A stretch of 9,422 bases of DNA from Planctomycetia bacterium (GCA_005778045.1 SXKQ01000091.1:1-9422), one strand, 5' to 3'. Shown: positions 1 to 7,906, numbered from the stretch's first letter. The notes: a model not told the origin generated them from the letters alone. Numbers and translations: made by a program.

Positions 1-646
1 AGCCCGGGAAGCCGTGCGGGCCAAAGCGCGTCTCCCACTTCATGATGTGAGCGGAATCGGACTTCCACAGCGCGAAGTCCTCGGGGTTGCGCTTGTCCTC
101 GCGCACCGCGATGCGCGCGCCTGCGTCGAGCTCGTCGACGCGGTTGCCCGATAGCTTGCCGTAGCCGGGGAACGACTTGACGTCGAAGTAGACGTTGCCG
201 TGGCTCTCGTAGGCGTGCCCCTTGGCGAGCAGACCCTCGATGATCTCGACCATCTCGGGGATGTGCTCCGATGCCTTGGGGTAGACCTTGGCGGGCTGGA
301 TGCCGAGCGCCTTCAGGTCGATGAAGAACTGCGCGGCGACCTTGCGGGAAATCTCCCACGGGTCGAGCTTCTCCTTCTTGGCCTGCTTCTCGAGCTTGTC
401 CTCGCCCTCGTCCCCGTCGTCGATGAGGTGGCCGACGTCGGTGATGTTCATCACCTGCTCGACCTTGTAGCCGCGGTACTCGAGCCAGCGGCGCAGCGTG
501 TCGGCGAACAGGACCGCGCGGTAGTTGCCGACGTGCGCACGGCTGTAGACCGTCGGCCCGCAGTTGTACATGCGCACCACGCCCGGCTGGAGCGACGTGA
601 ACGGCTCGAGGCGGCGGGTCAGGCTGTTGTGCACGCGGAAGCTCAT
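1..646 (-). CDS. cysS: Cysteinyl-tRNA synthetase, N-terminal part (cut by window edge)
   Basis: This class I aminoacyl-tRNA synthetase charges tRNA-Cys with cysteine in the cytoplasm. The 215 visible residues start at ATG 646-644 ([10 protein letters not shown]). The signature MYNCGPTVY lies at residues 26-34; its Cys29 is the expected first zinc ligand for cysteine selection. The HIGH-type ATP motif is HVGN at 38-41, and [18 protein letters not shown] follows at 68-84. [15 protein letters not shown] lies at 165-179, and the reading ends in HGFPG, just before the usual WHIECSAM zinc-ligand motif. The rest of the catalytic core, KMSKS and the anticodon-binding domain lie beyond the left edge. 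No clear Shine-Dalgarno sequence precedes the start. The gene diverges from the kinase gene at 725. Identification is essentially certain from the motifs. Confidence 0.97.
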   Translation of the reverse strand, partial: MSFRVHNSLTRRLEPFTSLQPGVVRMYNCGPTVYSRAHVGNYRAVLFADTLRRWLEYRGYKVEQVMNITDVGHLIDDGDEGEDKLEKQAKKEKLDPWEISRKVAAQFFIDLKALGIQPAKVYPKASEHIPEMVEIIEGLLAKGHAYESHGNVYFDVKSFPGYGKLSGNRVDELDAGARIAVREDKRNPEDFALWKSDSAHIMKWETRFGPHGFPG

Positions 647-724
647 GGCCCGCGCGAGTGTAGCGTTGCGAACGGCCGCGAACCGCCGCCTGCTCGCCCC
701 TGCTATCCTGCCCCCAGCCATCCG
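647..724. promoter_or_regulatory. Divergent intergenic region with weak promoter-like hexamers
   Basis: This 78-bp gap must hold the promoters of cysS (minus) and the kinase gene (plus), unless these lie inside the genes. On the plus strand TGCTATCCT at 701-709 resembles an extended -10 element (TGN plus TATCCT, 4 of 6 to consensus) 15 bases before ATG 725; no good -35 is seen. On the minus strand TACACT (662-657) is a 4-of-6 match placed close to the cysS start. Either would give a very short leader, and neither gene has a recognisable ribosome binding site. All of this is weak evidence. Confidence 0.3.
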
Positions 725-3700
725 ATGTTCCAACTGCTCACCACCGCCCAAGGCCTCGTCGTCGCGCTCGAGGGCCCGATCGGTTCCGGGGCCGTCGGCA
801 GAGTCGTCCACGGCAAGCTGGCCGCCCCCTGGCAGTCGTGGTGCGAGGGTACCGAGGTGGCGGTGAAGCGCCTGCACCCGCACCTGCGCCGGGATGCTGC
901 GGCGCGCCGCTCGCTGATGACCGAGGCGCGTGTCGGGCGCGCGGTCACGCACCCCTCGCTCGTGCGGCACGTGGCCGATGGCGAGGACGAGGACGGGACC
1001 TACCTGATCACAGAGTTCGTCGCCGGTCGCTCCCTGCGCGAGTTCGTCGCTCAGGGCGGTCCCCTGCCGGAACCGATGCTGCGCCGCCTCGCCGCGGACG
1101 CCAGCAGCGCACTGGCCGCGCTGCATGCGGCCGGCTTCGTGCACTCCGACGTCAAGCCGGACAACCTGCGCATCGACCCGACGGGCAGGGCCGTGCTGCT
1201 CGACCTCGGTTTCGCCCAGTCGATCGAAGCACACGAGGAGCCGGCGGCGCGCAGCTGGCGCTCGGTGGCGGCCGTCGCGCCCGAGGGCAACGCCATGCCA
1301 GCGCCGGAACTCGCGCTGGCGGAAGCGATCAATCCCGGCAGCCTAGCCTACCTCTCCCCCGAGCGCGCTCGGGGGCTGCCCGCGGAGCCGGCCAGCGATC
1401 TCTTCTCGCTCGGCGTCGTGCTGTTCGAGGCCGCCACGGGCCGACACCCCTTCGCAGCGGACGACGACGAAGGCGGCCTCAGCGCTGCGACAGGCTTCTC
1501 GAGCGGGCGGCTGCTGCGCCGCGGGCTCGAGGACCCGGGCGCGGACCAGCTGCTCGCCTCTATCGCCACGGCACGCTTCGTGCCGCCGTCGCGCTTGCTG
1601 CCCCAGCTCTCGCCCTTCTTCGATGCGCTGCTACTCGATGCCCTGCGGCGCGATCCGCGAATGCGGCCCGCCACGGCGGACTTCGCCCGTCACGCGCACG
1701 AGGGCGAGCAGGGCGAGTGGTGGCGTGGACAGATCGAGTTCGGCTCGCAGGCGCGACGCGGCACGCTCGGCGAGATGGAGCTCCTGCATCTGACGCCCCT
1801 CGTGGGTCGAGATGCGGAGCTCTCGGCGCTGCTCGGGCGCATGCGCGAGGCGGCGCGCGACGTCGCGGGCAGCGCCGTGTGGCTCGAGGGTCCGTCGGGG
1901 AGTGGCAAGTCGCGCCTCGTGAGCAACGCGACCAGCGCCGCACGTCGCGAGCTCGATCCCCCGCCGCTGTACCTCTACGCGCGCTGTCCCGCCTTCGAGG
2001 AGCAGCGCCCCTGCATGCCGATCCTGCGGCTCCTCGAACGCTACCTGCGGCTTCCTCCGGGCGCGGAACCGGGCCAGCGCCAGCTTGAGCAACTCGGACG
2101 CCTCGTGCCGCCGTCCGCGGCGCGCACGCTCTCGCAAGCGCTCTCCGCCCGCTTCCACGGCACGACCGAACTCGCGGTGCCCGCGGCTCTCGCGCAGTGG
2201 CTAACCGCGGTGGCACGCACCGAGCCGCTGGTCGTGTATCTCGACGACCTGAACTTCGCCGATGAAGGCTCACTCGACGTGCTGCGACAGTTCGCGGAGT
2301 CGCTCGCGACGACACGCGCCCTGCTGGTGCTCGGCGTGCGCACGCAAGACGGCGTGACCAGCCCGAACGAGCTCGCGCGCCTGCAGCACAAGCTCTCCGA
2401 GCGCGCGCGCCTGCTCCAGATCCCGCTCACCCCGCTCGACGAGGCCGCGATCGGGGAGCTCGTCAACGCGCTGTTCCACCACTCGCAGCCGCGGCGCCGT
2501 ATCGCTGCCGTGCTGTTCCAGCGCAGTCGCGGACATGCCGGGCTCGTGGCCGAGCTGCTGCGCGGGCTGATCGAGCGCGGCGAGGCCCGCCCGCAGGGTC
2601 CGTCGGACGGCAAGCTCGTGCTCGAGATCGCGCCCGAGCGCCTGCCCCTGCCGGACTCGGTGCACACGATGATTCAGGAGCGCCTCGCCAAGGCCACGGC
2701 CGTGGACCGTGAGTGGCTCGAGCGACTCGCCATCGTCGGGGGACGCATCGAGACCGAGTTCCTGCTGCGCGCCTTCCCGCAAGCGACGCGCGGCGAGCTC
2801 GACGTCGCGCTCGTGCGCCTCGTCAACGCGGGCTGGCTCGTCGCCACCGGCGACCGCTACCGCTTCGCGCGACCTGCGCTGCGAGAGGCCGTGTACCGCG
2901 GCATGGCGCCCCACCATCGTCGCGACCTGCACGCGCTCGCGGCCGAGGCGCTGCTACCGCCTCCCGATCCCGACGCGCCGCGCGGCCGCGAGCGCCGTCT
3001 CCCGATCGGCGACGCGTTTCAGCGGGCGTTCCACTTGCGCGCGGCGGAACGCCACGAGGACCTGCTGCGACTGCTGCGCCCCCTGCTGCAGGCACTGCTG
3101 CGCCGCGGCCAGCCGCAGCGCGTGTACGTGCTCGCGCGCTGGGGCATCGACGCGCTCGAGCACCTGAGTTCGTCGCGCACGCGCAATCGCTGGCGCATCG
3201 AGTTCCTCGAAGCCGCCGCCGACGCCGCGGACCGCCTCGGCTCGCGCGAGGAGCAACGCCGCTGGCTCGACGAGCTCTCGGACCTCGAGTTCAGCCCCGA
3301 GCGCGATCCCGACGTGCTCGCGCGCGTGTACATCCTGCACGGGCGCTACGCGGTGAGCACCGGCCAGTACGGGCTGGCGCGCGGCATGTTGCGCAACGCG
3401 GTCACGCTGGCGGAGCGGGCCGAGAACGAGGAGATCGCGAGCGAGGCCCTGCGGCGCCTCGGCGTCGTGCAGGCGCACGTCGGTAAGCTCGAGGAGGCGC
3501 GAGCGCTGCTAGAACAGGCACACGGGTGCGCGACCGTCGACCCGCAGCGCGCTCTCGCGCTGGTGCAGCTCGGCGTCGTCGACCTACTCGACAACCGCGT
3601 CGAGGACGCGCTGCGCAACATCGACCTCGCGCTGCGCCTGCAGCGCCGCGCTCGCACTTGGAACCTGCCCGGCATCTCGGCGGGCGCCCACATGCTGCGC

Positions 3701-4384
3701 GGCCGGATCTACCGCGTGTGTGGCCGCCCAGCGCGTGCGCTGGGCTCCATGAAGCGCGCGATCACACTCGCGCAGCAGTCCGGCGAGCGCCGCATCGAGC
3801 TAGAGGCGACCGCGCGCCTCGGTGGTCTGTTGCTCGACCTAAACCAGCCCGAGGAAGCCGAGGCGCGCCTGCGCGAGGCGCTGCTCGTCGCGACGGAGAT
3901 CGAGGACCGCCGCGGGCAGACGCTCGCGCTTCTTTGGCTCGGCACGCTGCTCTGGGAGCAGGCAGACCCCACTGCCGCCGACACGCTCGACCGCGCCCTG
4001 CGGCTCGCCCACGAGATGGGACTGCAGCGCGTCGAGTCGATCGCGCTCGCGATCCGCTCCCGCATCGCACGCGAGGCGCGCGACCTCGCGACTGCGCGCG
4101 AGCTCTCCGCTCGCGGCGTGGAGATCCTCGAGCACCAAGAAGCCGAGCTGCCCGATCGCATCGTCGTGCTCGGAACGCACGCGCTCGTGCTGCGCACCGA
4201 AGGCGACTCGGAGCGGGCCGACGAACTCGTCGAGCGCCTGCGCTCGCGCATCGAGCGCGAGAACGGTCGCATCGAGAACGACGAGTTGCGCCGCGTCCAC
4301 CACAGCGCCACGCGACACCTGCTCGCCGCCGTGCTCTCTCCCGAGGGCGTGATCTACCCTCGCATCACGCCCGAGCCCGACTGA
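725..4384 (+). CDS. Ser/Thr protein kinase fused to P-loop ATPase and TPR repeats
   Basis: A 1219-residue, probably cytoplasmic signalling protein; no membrane segment is seen. The kinase domain spans about 12-320: glycine loop GSGAVGRV at 20-27, VAVK with Lys48, helix-C Glu67, catalytic HSDVKPDN at 140-147, DLG at 160-162, SPE at 211-213 and Asp225 in SDLFSLG. HSD replaces HRD and DLG replaces DFG, and about 50 residues separate DLG from SPE, longer than usual. The ATPase begins near LVGRDAEL (359-366), with Walker A GPSGSGKS at 389-396 and Walker B-like VVYLDDLN at 503-510, as in AAA_16/STAND modules. A helical or winged-helix region follows (about 640-745). Eight TPR-like repeats occupy about 866-1178. 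No C-terminal DNA-binding domain follows, unlike MalT or PknK-type proteins. ATG 725 is the only usable start after the cysS divergence; the open frame further upstream is antisense to cysS. Substrates are unknown. Confidence 0.9.
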   Translation: MFQLLTTAQGLVVALEGPIGSGAVGRVVHGKLAAPWQSWCEGTEVAVKRLHPHLRRDAAARRSLMTEARVGRAVTHPSLVRHVADGEDEDGTYLITEFVAGRSLREFVAQGGPLPEPMLRRLAADASSALAALHAAGFVHSDVKPDNLRIDPTGRAVLLDLGFAQSIEAHEEPAARSWRSVAAVAPEGNAMPAPELALAEAINPGSLAYLSPERARGLPAEPASDLFSLGVVLFEAATGRHPFAADDDEGGLSAATGFSSGRLLRRGLEDPGADQLLASIATARFVPPSRLLPQLSPFFDALLLDALRRDPRMRPATADFARHAHEGEQGEWWRGQIEFGSQARRGTLGEMELLHLTPLVGRDAELSALLGRMREAARDVAGSAVWLEGPSGSGKSRLVSNATSAARRELDPPPLYLYARCPAFEEQRPCMPILRLLERYLRLPPGAEPGQRQLEQLGRLVPPSAARTLSQALSARFHGTTELAVPAALAQWLTAVARTEPLVVYLDDLNFADEGSLDVLRQFAESLATTRALLVLGVRTQDGVTSPNELARLQHKLSERARLLQIPLTPLDEAAIGELVNALFHHSQPRRRIAAVLFQRSRGHAGLVAELLRGLIERGEARPQGPSDGKLVLEIAPERLPLPDSVHTMIQERLAKATAVDREWLERLAIVGGRIETEFLLRAFPQATRGELDVALVRLVNAGWLVATGDRYRFARPALREAVYRGMAPHHRRDLHALAAEALLPPPDPDAPRGRERRLPIGDAFQRAFHLRAAERHEDLLRLLRPLLQALLRRGQPQRVYVLARWGIDALEHLSSSRTRNRWRIEFLEAAADAADRLGSREEQRRWLDELSDLEFSPERDPDVLARVYILHGRYAVSTGQYGLARGMLRNAVTLAERAENEEIASEALRRLGVVQAHVGKLEEARALLEQAHGCATVDPQRALALVQLGVVDLLDNRVEDALRNIDLALRLQRRARTWNLPGISAGAHMLRGRIYRVCGRPARALGSMKRAITLAQQSGERRIELEATARLGGLLLDLNQPEEAEARLREALLVATEIEDRRGQTLALLWLGTLLWEQADPTAADTLDRALRLAHEMGLQRVESIALAIRSRIAREARDLATARELSARGVEILEHQEAELPDRIVVLGTHALVLRTEGDSERADELVERLRSRIERENGRIENDELRRVHHSATRHLLAAVLSPEGVIYPRITPEPD

Positions 4385-4847
4385 GTTCTGGGCGCTCCCG
4401 GGCCTCGCTCGCCGCGGCGGCGCCGGCGCTGACCGACGAGCGGCGCAAAACGTGCGCGAGCGTCGCGACGCCCCACAGGCCCGAGGTCGCGAGGTGCACG
4501 ACAACCCATGTCGAGCGCCACTGGGGCTCGACCGCGAGTTGGATCGCGTATCCCGAGAGCGTCATCGGGATCGCCAGCGACAGCAGCGCCAGCCCGCTCG
4601 CCCGACGCGTGCGAGCGCCGGAGCTCACGCGCGGCTGCGCGTGCCGCGCCCAGATGACGCCGAGCGCGAACACGAGCACGGGCGCGACGGCCACGTGCGC
4701 GTGCTGCAGCGTCGGTTGCAGGGGATGGTTCACCAGCGCGTACGGATCCTCCGGCACCGCCACGTAGGCCGCGAGCGCATAGCCCACCCCTGTCGCCGCG
4801 ACGAGCGCATTCGAGACGTGAAACAGCCACGCTTCGCCGCGCGTCAT
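4365..4847 (-). CDS. Four-helix membrane protein, putative b-type cytochrome
   Basis: A 160-residue inner-membrane protein with four hydrophobic segments at about 6-31, 51-67, 83-107 and 112-134. The loop at 68-82 and the C-terminal tail are Arg-rich, so both ends should be cytoplasmic. With that topology His10 and His132 lie near the cytoplasmic face and His51 (in HAH, 49-51) and His118 near the periplasmic face. That is two possible bis-histidine haem sites in a line across the membrane. The histidine pattern recalls DUF4405/cytochrome b561-like proteins, but I cannot assign a family with certainty. The start overlaps the upstream stop (ATGA, 4847-4844), with GAGG ten bases upstream. As last gene of a flavinylation operon it probably delivers electrons to the FMN protein (inference). 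Its 3' end overlaps the convergent kinase gene by 20 bp. It could instead be a haem-free membrane anchor. Confidence 0.72.
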   Translation of the reverse strand: MTRGEAWLFHVSNALVAATGVGYALAAYVAVPEDPYALVNHPLQPTLQHAHVAVAPVLVFALGVIWARHAQPRVSSGARTRRASGLALLSLAIPMTLSGYAIQLAVEPQWRSTWVVVHLATSGLWGVATLAHVLRRSSVSAGAAAASEARERPELSRARA

Positions 4848-5533
4848 GACTTCTTCGCCTCAGGTGCGGGCACGGGTGCGGGTGCCGGCGCAGGTTGGGG
4901 CGCGGGCATCGGCTCGGGTTGGGGCTTGGGAGAGGGAGCTGGCGGCGGCTCCGGCGACAGGGCCGCATGCAACCCCAGCACGCGGCGCACGCAGTCCGTC
5001 GTCGCCCGCGCCGACAGGCTCGCTCCCGCGATGCCGCGGATGGAGCGTCGCAGGTTGAGCTCGTCGTCGAGCGCCTTGCCCGTGAACTGCGCGTACCACT
5101 CCGCCTTGGGCACGTACTCGAGCGGCTCGCCAAACGCGAGCACCTCGATGCGCGCCACCTTGCCCGCGGGGTCGATCACGACGAGCAGCGTCTCCCTGAG
5201 CGCTCGCACGCGATGGACGTCGATATACGCAGTGCCGACGAGCTTTCCCTCGACGCGCGCCACGTACGGCCGCGCGATCTTCAGCTCGAAGTCCTCGCCG
5301 CACAGCTTCGACGCCCGTGCGCGCTGCTCGTCGGTGAGGTACACGGTCTCCTTGGCCACTGTCGCGCCAGGCAACGCGAGCGCGAGCGCCTCGTCCACCG
5401 TGAGATAGACCTTCTCCGGCACCGCCGCGGCGAGCGGAGCCGCCGTGCCCCACGCCGCGCACAGCGCGAGCGCGAGCAGACATGCGAGCCTAGAAGACAA
5501 AGCCCATGCCGAGCGTGAGGCGGTCGATCGCAT
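4844..5533 (-). CDS. Periplasmic FMN-binding domain protein, likely ApbE target
   Basis: A 229-residue exported protein. Residues 1-15 form an Arg-containing n-region, 16-29 (LACLLALALCAAWG) a hydrophobic core, and cleavage is likely in TAAPLAAA. The FMN_bind domain fills about 45-190. It ends in GIAGASLSARATTDCVRRVL (167-186), the counterpart of the S/T-G-A-T/S-x-S/T flavinylation motif; by analogy with NqrC and RnfG, Ser172 should carry the phosphoester-linked FMN. The first motif position is Ala169 instead of the usual Ser or Thr. Residues 193-226 are a Pro/Ala/Glu tail rich in PAP repeats, followed by EAKKS; it may span the cell wall or bind a partner. I chose ATG 5533, with GGAG six bases upstream; it overlaps the porin gene by 44 bp. 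TTG 5500 would also leave a signal peptide. The protein lies between the barrel gene and the putative cytochrome, as expected for an electron relay. Confidence 0.85.
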   Translation of the reverse strand: MRSTASRSAWALSSRLACLLALALCAAWGTAAPLAAAVPEKVYLTVDEALALALPGATVAKETVYLTDEQRARASKLCGEDFELKIARPYVARVEGKLVGTAYIDVHRVRALRETLLVVIDPAGKVARIEVLAFGEPLEYVPKAEWYAQFTGKALDDELNLRRSIRGIAGASLSARATTDCVRRVLGLHAALSPEPPPAPSPKPQPEPMPAPQPAPAPAPVPAPEAKKS

Positions 5534-6791
5534 CGTTGGCTCCGTTGTCGAAGTCGCTGTAGTCCAGCTTGAACACGATCGCGTCCGTCGGGCGGTACGC
5601 GAGCCCCAGAGTGAGCACGTCGACGTCGTTGGCCGGGTCCGAGGCGAAGCCCGCGGGGACCTCGGCCTGCGTGTCGTAGGACTCGTAGCGCACGAAGGGT
5701 TCGAGCGAACGCTTCGAGGCCGAGCCCGACAGCGCGAGCACGTCACAGCCGAGCTCCACGTAGCCGCCGAAGAGCTCCTCGCCCACCGACTGCGCCCCTA
5801 CGAGTCCGAGCGCCGAGTTCAGCTGCGCCACTTGGTCGAGCTTCGAGTGCGCGTAGAGCGCACGCAGTGAGAAGGAGCGCCAGCGCGCCTCGAGGTGCGT
5901 CTCCCACAGGAACGTCGCCACGTCGGCCCCGACCGCACCCTGCCCGGAATCACCCCAATAGAGGGCGCCCGAGAGGTCGAAGCCCTCAAGCGCATGCCAG
6001 TCGGCCCGGGCGACCAGCGCGAAGTCCTCGGCGAGGGCCTCGCTGCCGTTCTGCCGCCCAGCGCGCAGGCCCTGCGCGCTGAAGTCCTGCGCGTCCATGC
6101 CGTTGATCACGTAGGCGCGCCAGTCGACGGCGCCCGCGCTGCCCCATAGGCCCGCGCCGACCTCGCGCCACGTCGCCGGCAGGATCACACGCTCGACGAA
6201 CGGCCGATACGTCGAGAGGAACGTCGTCGGCTCGTGCCGCTCGTTGACGAAACCCATCGGCACGAGCAACAGGCCCGTGCGCACGTTGAGCGACTCGTCG
6301 ATGCGGCCGTCAAGGTACGCGAACTCGACCGCCACCTTGCCATCCTTGCCGTCGCCGGCTTCCCCGTGCTCGAACTCGATCTCGGAGTTGAACAGCCAGT
6401 CCTCGTCGAACTTGTAGCCGACGTAGAGCACCGTGCGCAGCGCGTCCGCCTCGTCAGTCGAACCCTGGAAGTTGGTGAAGAGCGCCTCGCCGTAGCCACC
6501 GAGCGAGACGCCGCCCGGCGACTGGTAGACCTTGCTCGCCGCAGGCCCCATGCCGGACACGCCCTGGCCGAGCGGCTGGATCACGTTGCCCAGTTCCTGA
6601 CGCTCGAGCTCGTCGGCCACGATGCCGAGCTGGCGCTCGAGCGCGCCGTTGCGCTGCTCAAGGCGCGCGAGCCGGGCCTCGAGCGAGAGCTCGGCCTCCT
6701 GCGCGAGCGGGGCGACTTGCGCATGCGCCGTAGCCGCGAGCGCGAGGCCCGCGAGCCAAAGCGTGGGACGAATGGCGGGTACTTGCTTCAT
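5490..6791 (-). CDS. Outer-membrane porin-like beta-barrel protein
   Basis: A 433-residue outer-membrane protein. The signal peptide MKQVPAIRPTLWLAGLALAATAHA is probably cut before Gln25. Residues 32-67 form a charged coiled-coil-like segment (EARLARLEQRNGALERQ), as seen at the start of several porin families. From about 93 the protein alternates polar and hydrophobic residues in amphipathic strands: GGYGEALFTNF at 98-108, LYVGYKF at 122-128, RTGLLLVPMGFVNERHEP at 171-188, ILPATWREVGAGLWG at 203-217. It ends in LGMGFVF with a terminal Phe, the usual barrel-assembly signal. It resembles the phosphate-selective porin O/P-like superfamily, but the substrate cannot be read from sequence. The start overlaps the apbE stop (ATGA, 6791-6788) and has a strong ribosome binding site (AGAGGA, six bases upstream). 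Co-transcription with ApbE and an FMN protein suggests it admits a substrate for periplasmic redox chemistry (inference). Confidence 0.86.
   Translation of the reverse strand: MKQVPAIRPTLWLAGLALAATAHAQVAPLAQEAELSLEARLARLEQRNGALERQLGIVADELERQELGNVIQPLGQGVSGMGPAASKVYQSPGGVSLGGYGEALFTNFQGSTDEADALRTVLYVGYKFDEDWLFNSEIEFEHGEAGDGKDGKVAVEFAYLDGRIDESLNVRTGLLLVPMGFVNERHEPTTFLSTYRPFVERVILPATWREVGAGLWGSAGAVDWRAYVINGMDAQDFSAQGLRAGRQNGSEALAEDFALVARADWHALEGFDLSGALYWGDSGQGAVGADVATFLWETHLEARWRSFSLRALYAHSKLDQVAQLNSALGLVGAQSVGEELFGGYVELGCDVLALSGSASKRSLEPFVRYESYDTQAEVPAGFASDPANDVDVLTLGLAYRPTDAIVFKLDYSDFDNGANDAIDRLTLGMGFVF
5540..5543 (-). promoter_or_regulatory. Ribosome binding site deciding the FMN-protein start
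   Basis: GGAG on the minus strand lies six bases upstream of ATG 5533, inside the 3' end of the porin gene. It favours this start over the in-frame TTG at 5500, which has no clear Shine-Dalgarno sequence. The nearby ATG at 5483 is in another frame. Confidence 0.55.
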
Positions 6792-7906
6792 CGGTTTTCC
6801 TCTCGCTGCCGGCGCGCCTCGCGCTCGGGAGTTCCTTCGGGCACACGCGTCGCCTCGGGCGCGAACTCGATGCGCAGTCCCTCGACCAGAGGGCGCAGCG
6901 TGCCGCGGAGCTCCGCCGCTGCACGCGCGACCAGCGTGTCGCCCTCGACACACAGCGCCACGATCTCCACGTCCGCGCGCGCGGCGTCCCAGCGCAGCGC
7001 TTCCGCGGGCCCCATGACGAAGGCCGCGGTGGAATACGCGTCGGCGCGCGCAGCGCTCGCGCAATGCACGGTGATCGACCCGAAGTCGGCCGCAGGCCGC
7101 CCGGAGCGCGGATCGAGGATGTGCCCGACGCGCACGCCGTCGACGACGCGCGCGCTCTCGCTGTTGCCCGACGTCGCAATAGAGCCGGAGGCGAGCTTCC
7201 AACCGAGCACCGGCCGGCCACGGTCGCGCGGGTCGGCGAGCTGCACCTCGCGCTCGAACCCGAGCGTCGCGACCTGCCCGCCGAGGTCGAGCAGGCCGCG
7301 CGCGCCCCGCCGCTCGAGTTCCGCGAGCGCCGCGTCGAGACCGAGCCCCTTCCCGAAAGCACCCTCCTCGAGCCGCGCCCCCGCCGTGCGACGCACGACG
7401 AGGCTTCCGTCCCACTCGAACGCGCGCTCGAGCCCGCAGTCCGCTCGCGCGCCCTCAAGCTCGGCCGGCGTCGGGATGTGTCCCTTGCCGCGCAGGTCCC
7501 ACAGGGCGACGAGTGGGCCCACCGCGGGATCGAAGGTGCCCTCCGTCGCCGCGTGCCACTCGCGGCACAGCACGAGGTCGCGCGCAAGCTCCCGGGAAGC
7601 CGCGAAACGCTCCCCCACGGGAGCAGCGTTGAGGCGCGAGAGCTCGCTCGTGGTCCGCCACGTCGACAGGCGCTCCTCCACCGCGAGCAGCGCGCGCAGC
7701 GCCGCCTCGCTCGCCTCGAGAGCCTCCGCGCGCGTCGCGCAGCGGACCTCGAGCTCGCAGGCCGTGCCCATGGTGGCAACGCGCCGCGCAAGCTCGACGT
7801 CCGCCCCCTGCGCAGCCGCATGGGGCATGCCGGGCAGCTCCGGCCCGATCATGGCCAGTGGCAGCACGAGCGCCCGGCTGGCCCTGCAATTGAGATTCAG
7901 TCTCAT
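6788..7906 (-). CDS. apbE: FAD:protein FMN transferase, ApbE family
   Basis: This enzyme uses Mg2+ and FAD to attach FMN through a phosphoester to a Ser or Thr of an extracytoplasmic protein, releasing AMP. The 372-residue product has a plausible signal peptide (MRLNLNCRASR, then ALVLPLAMIG, cleavage near HAAAQ, about residue 32), so it should act in the periplasm. Family motifs in order: MGTACELEV at 46-54, EERLSTWRTTSELSRLN at 77-93, FDPAVGPLVALW at 125-136, EEGAFGKGLGLDAAL at 180-194, GLLDLGGQVATLG at 204-216, SGSIATSGNSE at 240-250, GHILDPRSGRP at 261-271 and ADAYSTAAFVMG at 288-299. Asp289 and Thr293 match the expected metal ligands. The Arg/Glu-rich tail after 345 is unusual. ATG 7906 is the only good start in this frame. 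It is the first gene of the operon; its likely substrate is the FMN-binding protein two genes downstream. A Fur-like palindrome overlaps the start codon. Confidence 0.95.
   Translation of the reverse strand: MRLNLNCRASRALVLPLAMIGPELPGMPHAAAQGADVELARRVATMGTACELEVRCATRAEALEASEAALRALLAVEERLSTWRTTSELSRLNAAPVGERFAASRELARDLVLCREWHAATEGTFDPAVGPLVALWDLRGKGHIPTPAELEGARADCGLERAFEWDGSLVVRRTAGARLEEGAFGKGLGLDAALAELERRGARGLLDLGGQVATLGFEREVQLADPRDRGRPVLGWKLASGSIATSGNSESARVVDGVRVGHILDPRSGRPAADFGSITVHCASAARADAYSTAAFVMGPAEALRWDAARADVEIVALCVEGDTLVARAAAELRGTLRPLVEGLRIEFAPEATRVPEGTPEREARRQREENR
6798..6803 (-). promoter_or_regulatory. Strong ribosome binding site of the porin gene
   Basis: AGAGGA on the minus strand, six bases upstream of ATG 6791 and inside the end of apbE. 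It is the best Shine-Dalgarno match in the window. Together with the ATGA overlap it suggests high, coupled translation of the barrel protein. Confidence 0.7.

Noticed and set aside
200..724. In-frame upstream extension of the kinase gene to an ATG at 200
   Set aside because: It runs antisense through cysS, whose motifs are unmistakable, and the added residues are low-complexity with no relation to a kinase N-terminus.
5457..5471. Lipobox-like LALC in the signal peptide of the FMN protein
   Set aside because: The residue before Cys is Leu rather than Gly, Ala or Ser, so ordinary signal peptidase I cleavage is more likely.
4860..5483. Open frame starting at ATG 5483 on the minus strand, just after the porin stop
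   Set aside because: It is out of frame with the FMN_bind domain and gives an Arg/Gly-rich product without a signal peptide or known motif.
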